Origin: Saprospiraceae bacterium
GTDB lineage: Bacteria > Bacteroidota > Bacteroidia > Chitinophagales > Saprospiraceae
DNA: 8,745 nt
Direction: 5' to 3'
NCBI GenBank assembly: GCA_007125435.1
Contig: SLDF01000136.1
Location: forward strand, 1 to 8,745
The notes beneath the pieces are model-generated. The model worked only from the letters and a program-made list of their open reading frames with translations, did not search any database and was not told where the DNA came from. Made by a program: the position numbers and the translations under genes. Shown one piece after another: positions 1 to 7,217 of the stretch (positions are counted from its first letter, which is position 1; the number at the start of each line of letters is the position of its first letter).

Positions 1-115
1 CATCAGCGATGCGGAGTGGGTCAAGAGCGAATGCGAGTGAGTCCGAAGGACCGAGCGAACAGCGAGCCCCGGAGCGTAGCGACCCGAGGACGACAGGACG
101 AGGGTGATGCCCAAA
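1..115 (+). repeat. Dispersed GC-rich repeat, copy 1 (left end cut by window)
   Basis: This GC-rich block contrasts with the AT-rich genes beside it and matches, in inverted orientation, a second block at 6174-6308. Shared exact segments are CATCAGCGATG at the left end, CGTAGCGACCC in the middle and GGGTGATGCCCAAA at the right end. The left end can fold (CATC-AGC-GATG). The right end, read backwards (GGGCATCACCC), resembles the left end around GCATCA, so the element has short imperfect terminal inverted repeats. At least one base of the left end is missing because the window starts inside it. The element stops 8 bases before the start codon of the next gene. It carries no transposase, so it is either a small non-autonomous mobile repeat or a REP-like intergenic element. 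I cannot name a family. Confidence 0.75.
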
Positions 116-123
116 GCGACAAA

Positions 124-3100
124 ATGAAACGCACCCCTTCAAATAAAAAAACATTTGGAATTTTACTAAAAAGAGTTAGTATTCACTCATTACAGCTTTT
201 AGCAGTTCTACTTGTTTTGCTATGCAGCTCGTGTGAACAGAATAGTTCATCTAAACATCCTATGTTTAAAATTCTTGAGCCCAATGAAACTGGAATCACT
301 TTTAATAATACGCTGGAAATGACACCCGACATGAACATTTTTAAGTACATGTATTATTTTAACGGAGCTGGTGTCGGATTGGGTGATTTTAATAATGACG
401 GATTAATTGATATCTATTTTGTAGGCAATGAAGTACCTGATGTGTTGTACTTGAATAGAGGCAATATGCAATTTGAAGATGTTACTGATAAGGTAGGTAT
501 TCTATTCAATGAAGAAGAGTGGTCAACCGGCGTTTCTGTTGTTGACATTAATCAAGATGGGCTTTTGGATATATATATCAGTCAGGTAGGTGATTTCAAG
601 ACCTTTAAAGGTCACAATAAATTATATGTTTGTCAAGGTATTGATAATGATGGCACACCTGTATATAAAGAGATGTCTAAAGACTATGGACTTGATTTGG
701 TAGGATTTGGTACGCAAGCTGTTTTTTTTGATATCGATGGTGATGGCGACCTTGATATGTTTCAACTGAATCATTCTGTTCATGCTAATGGGACATTTGG
801 TCAGAGAAAAACATTTATGGATACCTATCACTCAACAGCCGGTGATAAGATTTTCATTAATCAAGGTGGCTATTTTGAAGAGTTTACAGAAAAATCAGGT
901 ATCTATTCCAATGCTATTGGCTATGGCTTAGGCATTGTAGCGTCAGATATTACAATGAATGGTCATACTGATATTTATATAGGCAATGATTTTCACGAAA
1001 ACGATTATTTATACATAAATCAAGGCTACGGAAGCTTTAAGGAATCTCTGAATGATCACATACAGTATACCAGTAGATTTAGCATGGGAGTAGAAGTAGG
1101 TGACATTAATAATGATGGATTGCCCGACATCATGACATTAGATATGTTGCCTTACGATCCTGTCATACTCAAGCAATCTGAAGGCGAAGATGCGTTAAGT
1201 ACTTTTAATTTTAAATTGGGCTATGGTTACAATCACCAATATGCTAAGAACTGTCTACAAATTAATAATGGCAATGGTACTTTCAGTGAATTAGCCCAAT
1301 TTGCCAATGTCTTTGCTACTGATTGGTCATGGGCTGTATTGTTTTTGGATTTTAATAACGATGGTCAGAAAGATATCTTCGTCACCAATGGAATTCCAAA
1401 GAGGATGAATGATATAGACTACATCAACTTTGTTTCAAACGATGATATGCGTTGGAAGATCAATAATACTGAGTTAGATGTCAATGATCTTAATCTTGTT
1501 AACAGCATTCCTGAAATCAAACTGCCCAATAAGTTATTCTTAAACCATAAGGATTTACAATTTGAAGACATAGAGCCTCTAATTGACAATAATAAAATAA
1601 CCTATTCGAATGGTGCAGCTTATGCAGACCTCAATAATAATGGTAAACTTGACTTAATTGTCAATAATATAAACGGCCCATCTTTTATCTATGAAAATCA
1701 AAGTGATAATTCACCAGAAAATGTATCAATAGCATTAGACCTAAAAGGTCCAGATGGTAATAAGAATGCTATAGGCAGTAAACTTATCGCCTATAAAAAC
1801 AATGGTGAAAAGCTGTTGTATGAAAAATCACCTGTAAGAGGCTTTCAGTCATCAATGGAGATGCCCTTGTATGCAGGACTTGGAAATGTAAATGATATTG
1901 ATAGTTTGATACTGATATGGCCAGACAATACTAGTGAAATACTAGATATAAGTGGGCTCCTTTTTGATGGCCATGTCAATACTATTAAATATAGCAAAAA
2001 TCTAGAAGAATTTGATTATGAGACCTATAACAAAGATAAGCGACCACTCGCAACCGTTAAAGATATCACTTTAGAACTCGGTTTAGAACATCATCACAAA
2101 GAGAATCCATTTATTGAATTCAACAGGGAAAGACTCATTCCACACAGTACGTCTAGTGAAGGACCTGCAATTGCAATAGGTGATATCAATGGTGATGGAT
2201 TAGACGACATCTTTGTTGGATCTTCAAAAAGAGAAAGGGCCTCTATATACTTACAGACTTCAACCGGAGTATTTGAACACATAAGTGTACCAGACATCAT
2301 TGCAGATAGTATATACGAAGAAGTTGATGCATTAATTATCGATGTCAATGGTGATGGCTGGAACGACCTTATCACAGGTAGTGGAGGTAATGAATATTAC
2401 AATGATTCCCCATTTCAAAGGTCAAGAATATATCTGAATGACGGCTCCGGAAACCTCTACCGAGATACATCGGCACTGTTGGATCATTATATAACCGTCA
2501 GTACAATATCCACCTCGGATATTAATAAAGACGGTTATCCTGACCTCTTCCTAGGGGCAAGAGCAATACCATGGGCTTACGGTGAGATTCCAGAATCTGC
2601 TATGCTGATTAACGATGGTAAAGGCCATTATGTCGATGTTACTGATGAATGGCATGAGGATCTGAGAAGAATCGGTATGGTAAAGAATAGTTATTGGTAT
2701 GATGTGGACAATGATGGCACTGAAGATTTGATTATTTGTACAGAATGGGACGGTGTTTTTGGATTTCTGCACAGGCAGAATCACTTTGAGAAAAAAGTAT
2801 TATCTGATAAAAAGGGATGGTGGAATTTCATCCTGCCTATACCTCTAAATAAAGATGGTGATACCGGCTTTATTTGTGGTAATTTAGGTCATAATTCCAG
2901 ATTAAAAGCTAGTAATACGCAACCCGTCCGAATGTATTACAATGATTTTGATGGAAACGGTAAAAAAGAACAGATACTCACCTACTATGTCGACAATCAA
3001 GAAATTGTATTCACCAATTATAGAGACCTTATAGAACAGCTTCCCTTTATCAAAAAAGAATACTTGTATGCACGAGACTTCGCGAGGGCTAGCCTAAATG

Positions 3101-3537
3101 ATTTGTTCGGTAAGAAAATGCTGCAATCTTCTCAAGTATTTACAGCTAATTTCTTTGACAATGCTATCCTTAAGTCTTCACCAACCAGGTTTGAAACCCA
3201 TTCTTTACCTTTAATGGCGCAAATTACACCCTATAAAACTGGCGTTACTATTGACTTAAACAATGATGGACTTGAAGATGCTCTGTTGTATGGTAACTTT
3301 TATGGTAATAATGTTCAATTGGGTCGTTATGATGCTTGTTTTGGAACATATCTCATCAATATGGGTAATGGTGAATTCAAAGCACAACCCATAAAAGGTG
3401 AACCCATACGAGGAGAGGTAAGGCATATTAAACCAATAGAACTCGCAAATAGTCCATATCCTTCATTTGTTCTTGGTATAAATAATGGACCTTTAAAAGT
3501 CATTTCAATCCAGCCTCATTCAAATCCGGATCTATGA
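124..3537 (+). CDS. FG-GAP/VCBS repeat and ASPIC/UnbV domain surface lipoprotein
   Basis: A 1137-residue exported lipoprotein, probably on the outer surface, where such propeller proteins usually bind glycans or proteins; its ligand is unknown. The start at 124 is chosen because a basic N-terminus, a hydrophobic stretch (about residues 24-33) and a lipobox ending at Cys37 (L-C-S-S-C) follow directly. The frame stays open upstream to position 16, but that part lies inside the dispersed repeat. Calcium-binding D-x-[DN]-x-[DN]-G loops of FG-GAP blades lie near residues 88, 141, 203, 275 (degenerate, DITMNG), 327, 409 and 502, then near 687, 740, 799, 860, 941 and 1044. Between the two sets, about residues 537-609, is an ASPIC/UnbV-like domain (GPDGNKNAIGSKL, then PVRGFQSS and LILIWPDNTSE). 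This suggests two beta-propellers around a central domain. In Bacteroidota such proteins often sit near SusC/SusD genes, but none is visible here. No Shine-Dalgarno sequence is seen. The family call is firm; the function is not. Confidence 0.9.
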   Translation: MKRTPSNKKTFGILLKRVSIHSLQLLAVLLVLLCSSCEQNSSSKHPMFKILEPNETGITFNNTLEMTPDMNIFKYMYYFNGAGVGLGDFNNDGLIDIYFVGNEVPDVLYLNRGNMQFEDVTDKVGILFNEEEWSTGVSVVDINQDGLLDIYISQVGDFKTFKGHNKLYVCQGIDNDGTPVYKEMSKDYGLDLVGFGTQAVFFDIDGDGDLDMFQLNHSVHANGTFGQRKTFMDTYHSTAGDKIFINQGGYFEEFTEKSGIYSNAIGYGLGIVASDITMNGHTDIYIGNDFHENDYLYINQGYGSFKESLNDHIQYTSRFSMGVEVGDINNDGLPDIMTLDMLPYDPVILKQSEGEDALSTFNFKLGYGYNHQYAKNCLQINNGNGTFSELAQFANVFATDWSWAVLFLDFNNDGQKDIFVTNGIPKRMNDIDYINFVSNDDMRWKINNTELDVNDLNLVNSIPEIKLPNKLFLNHKDLQFEDIEPLIDNNKITYSNGAAYADLNNNGKLDLIVNNINGPSFIYENQSDNSPENVSIALDLKGPDGNKNAIGSKLIAYKNNGEKLLYEKSPVRGFQSSMEMPLYAGLGNVNDIDSLILIWPDNTSEILDISGLLFDGHVNTIKYSKNLEEFDYETYNKDKRPLATVKDITLELGLEHHHKENPFIEFNRERLIPHSTSSEGPAIAIGDINGDGLDDIFVGSSKRERASIYLQTSTGVFEHISVPDIIADSIYEEVDALIIDVNGDGWNDLITGSGGNEYYNDSPFQRSRIYLNDGSGNLYRDTSALLDHYITVSTISTSDINKDGYPDLFLGARAIPWAYGEIPESAMLINDGKGHYVDVTDEWHEDLRRIGMVKNSYWYDVDNDGTEDLIICTEWDGVFGFLHRQNHFEKKVLSDKKGWWNFILPIPLNKDGDTGFICGNLGHNSRLKASNTQPVRMYYNDFDGNGKKEQILTYYVDNQEIVFTNYRDLIEQLPFIKKEYLYARDFARASLNDLFGKKMLQSSQVFTANFFDNAILKSSPTRFETHSLPLMAQITPYKTGVTIDLNNDGLEDALLYGNFYGNNVQLGRYDACFGTYLINMGNGEFKAQPIKGEPIRGEVRHIKPIELANSPYPSFVLGINNGPLKVISIQPHSNPDL

Positions 3538-3616
3538 TATTTTAGCAAGATTTTAACGATCACAAAAGATACTTAGAAGAGTTTACATCGTTTTTAAACA
3601 ATAAATACCACTTGAT

Positions 3617-4156
3617 ATGAAACGAATCTTTCAGTTATTTTTTCTAGCAGTTATATTTAGCTCATGTTCTCCCCAACTGCGCCCTTTTACAGATCGAATG
3701 TATATTAATAGTGATTTCAGTGAACGCGAGCTAAAGAAAATCCAGTTTTATGTATCACGTGATATTGTATTAAGTCGTCAATTAGATGGCACTAAAGCAA
3801 GGTTGCAATCCGGCAAAATTAGAATAGTAGAAGGTGCTAGTTATGAAGAAATCGTAATCCGTAGAGGTACACGGGGCGTTTTCGCTTTTTCGGTAGAAGA
3901 CGGTAACATAGCAGTTAGCTTTGAAGGCAACCCTCAAACATCTTACCTCGTTTTTGGTCCAAGTGAAAGAAGGGGCGGTGAATATGTGCTTCGAGCGGCT
4001 AAATGGGAAAGAGATTTTGGTATTATCAATTACAATGGTCAGCAATATACTACACCAGCTTCTAGTGCATATGCTTCTTTGATGGTTGATGTGAGAGGTA
4101 GTGGCAGGTCATCTTCTTATACTAGAAGAGCATCAGGAAAGAGAGTAAGAGGGTAA
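3617..4156 (+). CDS. Lipoprotein of unknown function, 179 aa
   Basis: The N-terminus has a short basic start (MKR), a hydrophobic core and a lipobox ending at Cys17 (F-S-S-C), so the product is predicted to be exported and lipid-anchored. The mature part looks like a compact mostly beta domain: a helix-like ELKKIQFYVSRDIVL stretch (about 37-51), then alternating strands with IVIRRGTRGVFAF (about 80-92) and YLVFGPSERRGG (about 110-121). The last 20 residues are rich in Ser and Arg, probably disordered and strongly basic. I recognise the layout as a hypothetical lipoprotein seen in Bacteroidota but know no function or name for it. It follows the FG-GAP lipoprotein gene by 79 bases on the same strand, so cotranscription is possible but unproven. 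It converges with the next gene, with 22 bases between the stop codons. Confidence 0.85.
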   Translation: MKRIFQLFFLAVIFSSCSPQLRPFTDRMYINSDFSERELKKIQFYVSRDIVLSRQLDGTKARLQSGKIRIVEGASYEEIVIRRGTRGVFAFSVEDGNIAVSFEGNPQTSYLVFGPSERRGGEYVLRAAKWERDFGIINYNGQQYTTPASSAYASLMVDVRGSGRSSSYTRRASGKRVRG

Positions 4157-4178
4157 GATAATGCAGTATTAAAGTAGA

Positions 4179-4406
4179 TTAAATACCTTTACTAATGAGT
4201 TGATAGGCTTTAGTGACAAATTTGCGAGCCATCTCGATATCCTTGACATAGTCTCTTTGTTCTTGCTTGACTTCCTTGTTAATGGACATAGCTTGCTTCT
4301 TTTGTTGGACATCCTCAAAGCTATTCATATTAATGGACACATATGAGCCTATAATGATTATTCCTAAAACAAAAAGACCACCAAGTTTAGTTTTTTTCTT
4401 TCTCAT
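4179..4406 (-). CDS. Small single-pass membrane protein, 75 aa
   Basis: A short but convincing gene: a lysine-rich N-terminus (MRKKKTK), one hydrophobic segment at about residues 8-25 (with GLFVLGIIIIG), then a charged, glutamine- and lysine-rich helix (about 30-70) that could form a coiled coil. The positive N-terminus predicts N-inside topology with the helix in the periplasm. The ATG at 4406 is the natural start, as it directly precedes the lysine cluster. Size and layout recall small bitopic helpers such as FtsL/FtsB, but I see no family signature and make no functional claim. It lies 176 bases downstream of the ABC ATPase gene on the same strand, which leaves room for its own promoter. 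It ends 22 bases from the convergent lipoprotein gene, and no clear terminator lies between them. Confidence 0.65.
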   Translation of the reverse strand: MRKKKTKLGGLFVLGIIIIGSYVSINMNSFEDVQQKKQAMSINKEVKQEQRDYVKDIEMARKFVTKAYQLISKGI

Positions 4407-4582
4407 TGTATGCAGTTGATTATGAAAGTCAAAAATAATGATTTTTTGCTACGAATGTGTATTATAAAGAGATTTTAACTTAAATACATATACATAACTA
4501 ACATATAGATGCCAAATGACATAAAATGGTTGTACGAAAGGAAAAATATTTTTGAAATTTAATGAATAAATGTACTAATGCC

Positions 4583-6097
4583 TCATAAAGCGCCTTCCAA
4601 AAGTGCTTTTGTCAGAGAGCAGTCTGGATTTTTCGTCAGTTTGTTTCGATTGCCCTCTTCGACTATTTTTCCATCTTGCATCACAAAAATATAATCACTT
4701 ACTGATGTCAATTCTTTGATATCATGAGAAATCCAGACCACGGTCAAATTCAAGGACAAAAATACATCAACAAGCCATTGAAGTATAATTTGTCTCTCTT
4801 CATAATCTACACCTGTTAATGGCTCATCTAAAATCAAAATATCTGTGGGGGTCAAAAGTGATCTCAAAATATTGACTTTTTGTCTTTGACCTCCAGATAG
4901 AGCCAATGGTTTCCTGTCCAGCCAATCTCGGTCAATATTCAGACTATCTAATAATTGACAAAGTCGATTTTTAAAATCATCCTTTCTGTATTCTAAAGCA
5001 CTACTGCGTAGATTATCATAGATGTTCAATGCAGAATTAAACGATTCATAGTTATCTTGATGGATATATTTTAATCTGCTTAGATGAGATCGATATCTTT
5101 TCATTGACATAGACCTCACATCAGTTTCTCTCAAGAGGATCTGCCCGTCATAGGTGTGCAGTTTGCCGGCCAATAGTTTGCCCAATGTTGTCTTACCAGA
5201 GCCAGATGGCCCAGTCAATCCATAGATCAATCCAGACTTTAAAGCCAAGCTAATATTTTTCAAAGCAGGCAAATAAGAATCATCACTGTCGTAGTATCCA
5301 TAGGATATGTTTTGCAATCTTAATATCTGCTCGACTTCATCCATTGAATTCTCTTTGCTTTTCGTTTTATATGTTGTCAATTGATCAGGCATAATGGGAC
5401 TTGAATCATAAGGCACTACCCTATCACAGAAGCCATTCAATAAGCTAAGATCGTGTGATACAATCAGAAAAGTCATCCCATATTCATCCCTTAAAGCCTT
5501 CACTGTCCTCACAAAATGCTTTTTCTGCAACGTATCCAAAGAAGAGGTAGGCTCATCACAAAGTATAATTTCGGATTTACTGGCAATGGCACATGCTACA
5601 GATAAGCGCTGAGCCTCACCTCCCGATAATTCAAATGGATACTTATTCTCAAAGTTTTCAAATGGTGTCAGTCCTACCATTGATAATAGGTCTTTTACAC
5701 TTACATCCATACCATTTGAGGTTAACAAAGGGTAGAGATGACCTTTCACCGTCCTTCTCATATCGAGAGAAGCATATGGCTCCTGAGTAATCATAGAAGT
5801 CTTAATGGCAGGAAGAAAAACAGATTTCTTATTCGAAAGATCTATGTTCACGGTGTCTTCAGTGGGAAATGTATAACTCAGCATACCTGTAGAAGAAATC
5901 CCGGATATCCCTGTGGTCAAGCCCGCCAATGTCTTTAAAAACAAGCTCTTCCCAATACCGGATGGACCGTAAATACCCAATATCTCGCCTCTCTGTACGG
6001 TCATTTTTTCAAGCTTTGACAGCACCTTAGAACTGGCTTTATCTCTGACCTCAAGATCTAAAACCGATAAAATAGGGCGTGATCCAGACATTATCAT
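4583..6097 (-). CDS. Fused double ABC ATPase, oligopeptide/nickel transporter type
   Basis: A 504-residue cytoplasmic protein with two complete nucleotide-binding domains, expected to energise an inner-membrane permease. Domain 1: Walker A GPSGIGKS (44-51), Q-loop Gln105 in ITQEPYASLD, signature LSGGE (157-161), Walker B IILCDE (177-182), D-loop SSLD and switch His215. Domain 2: Walker A GPSGSGKT (296-303), Q-loop Gln347, signature LSGGQ (400-404), Walker B ILILDE (420-425) and switch His458. The Q-loop context and the C-terminal tail (VEEGNRNKL, then a proline and TKALLEGA) resemble the Dpp/Opp/Nik branch, where a DppD-like and a DppF-like half can be fused as in YejF. All catalytic residues look intact in both halves. 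No permease or binding-protein gene is in the window, so the substrate is unknown. ATG codons at 6097 and 6091 are both possible starts. Dispersed-repeat copy 2 lies 76 bases upstream. Confidence 0.93.
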   Translation of the reverse strand: MIMSGSRPILSVLDLEVRDKASSKVLSKLEKMTVQRGEILGIYGPSGIGKSLFLKTLAGLTTGISGISSTGMLSYTFPTEDTVNIDLSNKKSVFLPAIKTSMITQEPYASLDMRRTVKGHLYPLLTSNGMDVSVKDLLSMVGLTPFENFENKYPFELSGGEAQRLSVACAIASKSEIILCDEPTSSLDTLQKKHFVRTVKALRDEYGMTFLIVSHDLSLLNGFCDRVVPYDSSPIMPDQLTTYKTKSKENSMDEVEQILRLQNISYGYYDSDDSYLPALKNISLALKSGLIYGLTGPSGSGKTTLGKLLAGKLHTYDGQILLRETDVRSMSMKRYRSHLSRLKYIHQDNYESFNSALNIYDNLRSSALEYRKDDFKNRLCQLLDSLNIDRDWLDRKPLALSGGQRQKVNILRSLLTPTDILILDEPLTGVDYEERQIILQWLVDVFLSLNLTVVWISHDIKELTSVSDYIFVMQDGKIVEEGNRNKLTKNPDCSLTKALLEGAL

Positions 6098-6141
6098 TAA
6101 AAAATATATTACAACTTTAGATGAGATAAATATAGAGAGTT

Positions 6142-6161
6142 ATAGTTGAGCACCCAACTAT
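6142..6161 (-). other. Short hairpin in the leader of the ABC ATPase gene
   Basis: ATAGTTG (6142-6148) and CAACTAT (6155-6161) are perfect 7-base arms around a 6-base loop. On the minus strand the hairpin lies between dispersed-repeat copy 2 and the ATPase start codon. It is not followed by a T-run, so a simple intrinsic terminator is unlikely. It may be a leader hairpin or an operator, and chance is possible because the arms are short and AT-rich. Confidence 0.35.
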
Positions 6162-6173
6162 TGATAATAGTAT

Positions 6174-6308
6174 TTTGGGCATCACCCACCTCCTGACGTC
6201 GGTGGGTCGCTACGTTACGTGGCTCACTATTCGTTCGGCCTCGATTCCGCTTCGCTCCACCGAGTCTGGCTTCGCATCCGCTACGCCACCACTTCACATC
6301 GCTGATGC
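6174..6308 (-). repeat. Dispersed GC-rich repeat, copy 2
   Basis: Read on the minus strand this 135-base block starts GCATCAGCGATG and ends GGGTGATGCCCAAA, the same ends as copy 1 at 1-115, which is in the opposite absolute orientation. The left half is longer here by about 20 bases, while the right half (about 63 bases) aligns with copy 1 without gaps. The ends form an imperfect terminal inverted repeat around GCATCA-S-C. The interior is full of AGCGAA, GAGCGAAG and CGTAGCG words and can form several alternative hairpins. It sits between the stop of the PsbP-like gene and the start of the ABC ATPase gene. It carries no transposase or plausible independent gene, although both strands are open for 60-80 codons because GC-rich DNA is poor in stops. 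Confidence 0.78.
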
Positions 6309-6338
6309 ACAACATGAGAAAACATCATTTAGTAATAC

Positions 6339-6367
6339 ACCCTATGAAGATGATCTAAAATTAGGGT
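6339..6367 (-). terminator. Weak hairpin over the stop of the PsbP-like gene
   Basis: ACCCTA (6339-6344) and TAGGGT (6362-6367) are perfect 6-base arms separated by 17 bases, and one arm overlaps the TGA stop of the PsbP-like gene. There is no T-run after it on the minus strand, so a terminator role is only a guess. It is the only stem visible at this gene end outside the dispersed repeat. Confidence 0.2.
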
Positions 6368-6894
6368 CATTCTATAATTTTGAAGCTATTAAAAAAGATA
6401 TCTATGGCATTCTTGTATCCTAAGTCGCGCGGGTAATGCACTGATAGGTTATAAAAGCGACTGCCTTTCACAAATGCATGAGATTTAATGAGTGCTTTGT
6501 CGCGGTCAAATGAGATTCGCCAGATCATTCCAGGGTACCCGTGCAGATCAACTGTCTGACTGTATTCCAGATTTCCAAACACAGATGAGGCACTTGACTC
6601 AGCAGTAACCTCAAAAAACTCCTCAAGTAGCTCTGTAGAATCTTGATGAAGTGCTTCAGCAGGATAATCACAGTATTGAAGTATATACTTGATCTGGCTA
6701 CCCTGCACCCTATCTGTATACCGATATCTATGAAGTTCCAGTTTTCCAAGTTTTGACTTGACCTCTTCCATCGAGTATCGAAGTGTATCTGGTGCCGTTA
6801 TAGAGCAATTAGCCAGATGAATGGTGTGATTAACCTGTCCATCTAAAAGATAGACCTGCATAGTCACAGCAAGTAGGATAAAAATAATCTTCAT
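6367..6894 (-). CDS. Secreted PsbP-like protein, 175 aa
   Basis: The preferred start is the ATG at 6894, because it begins directly with a signal peptide (MKIIFILLAV, to about residue 20). An in-frame ATG at 6939 would only add 15 residues in front of it. The mature protein, about 155 residues, has the pattern of small PsbP/Mog1-fold proteins in many bacteria: a long helical region (about 80-100), HGYPGMIWRI (118-127), FVKGSRFYNLSV (141-152) and a closing FFNSFKI (167-173). In this group the motif order G-[YF]-P-G, then a strand with R-x-Y-x-L, then F-x-x-S-F is typical. The role is unknown; related domains are usually periplasmic or lipoproteins of uncharacterised function. Cys30 and Cys75 of the full chain could form a disulfide. 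The fold assignment is from pattern memory only. Confidence 0.75.
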   Translation of the reverse strand: MKIIFILLAVTMQVYLLDGQVNHTIHLANCSITAPDTLRYSMEEVKSKLGKLELHRYRYTDRVQGSQIKYILQYCDYPAEALHQDSTELLEEFFEVTAESSASSVFGNLEYSQTVDLHGYPGMIWRISFDRDKALIKSHAFVKGSRFYNLSVHYPRDLGYKNAIDIFFNSFKIIE

Positions 6895-6909
6895 ATTAAA
6901 AGTAGCTAA

Positions 6910-6923
6910 CGATCTAAAGATCG
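6910..6923 (-). promoter_or_regulatory. Inverted repeat just upstream of the PsbP-like gene
   Basis: CGATCT and AGATCG are perfect 6-base arms around AA, ending 15 bases before the start codon at 6894. The compact symmetric site at a gene start could be an operator or a leader hairpin. It lies inside the frame if the gene starts at 6939. No convincing Bacteroidota promoter pair (TTTG and TAnnTTTG at normal spacing) was found next to it. Chance is quite possible. Confidence 0.25.
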
Positions 6924-7183
6924 ATAATTTAACAAACACTGTAAAATACTTAATGACAAAGATAAACCAGAGTCACTAACATCTTAAATTGAAACAGCGG
7001 AGATATGTTCTTCACAAAATTGATGTGTAGATGTTTGAACAACCTTGCACCGCTTTTATTATTTAGGAGGCAAAATACAGACTGTTTTTATAACATACAG
7101 TAATCGGCCTTATCTTATTCAGAGTATAAAGGACGATAATATATACTCCTCAAAGAGACTGTATTTATGTTTTATAAAATCCC

Positions 7184-7216
7184 TACCCGCCACCTGTCGA
7201 TAGCAACAGGCAGGTA
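7184..7216. repeat. Imperfect hairpin, CCTGT/ACAGG core
   Basis: The outer arms are TACC (7184-7187) and GGTA (7213-7216); the inner arms are CCTGT (7193-7197) and ACAGG (7206-7210), with an 8-base loop. It is notably richer in GC than its surroundings. The ACCYGCC and GGCAGGT words recall small palindromic intergenic repeats of the CCTGCCTGT type that I remember from Flavobacteriia, but this is memory, not a search. It could also act as a terminator or mRNA end stem, though no T-run follows on either side. Confidence 0.4.
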
Positions 7217-7217
7217 T

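Noticed and set aside
16..123. N-terminal extension of the FG-GAP lipoprotein
   Set aside because: The 36 residues are encoded by the repeat and precede a normal lipoprotein signal peptide that starts at 124.
622..2784. Several minus-strand open frames inside the FG-GAP lipoprotein gene (622-831, 2094-2375, 2551-2784)
   Set aside because: All lie antisense to D-x-[DN]-x-[DN]-G repeats, which read as I/S-rich frames on the other strand. They have no independent support.
4157..4178. Bidirectional terminator between the convergent genes
   Set aside because: Only GTATT and AATAC arms with a poor AT-rich loop are visible around 4166-4186, without a stable stem.
4430..4437. TATTTTTG as a Bacteroidota -7 promoter box for the 75-residue protein
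   Set aside because: It matches TAnnTTTG and sits about 24 bases before the start, but no TTTG box lies at the usual distance upstream, and such AT-rich octamers are common by chance.
5593..5938. Two plus-strand open frames inside the ABC ATPase gene (5593-5790, 5738-5938)
   Set aside because: They are antisense to conserved signature and Q-loop regions of the ATPase.
1..6308. CRISPR array or composite transposon bounded by the two repeat copies
   Set aside because: There are only two diverged copies 6 kb apart, with no spacer periodicity. The genes between them are ordinary, with no transposase or cargo character, and relatives would be needed to show joint movement.
6109..6315. Open frame on the minus strand across dispersed-repeat copy 2
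   Set aside because: It is open mainly because the repeat is GC-rich and lacks stops. It has no signal, domain or plausible start context. The part shared with copy 1 is reported as a finding, not as a gene.
6175..6423. Open frame on the plus strand across copy 2 and the end of the PsbP-like gene
   Set aside because: It overlaps the repeat and the antisense of a real gene, and its translation has no domain-like pattern.
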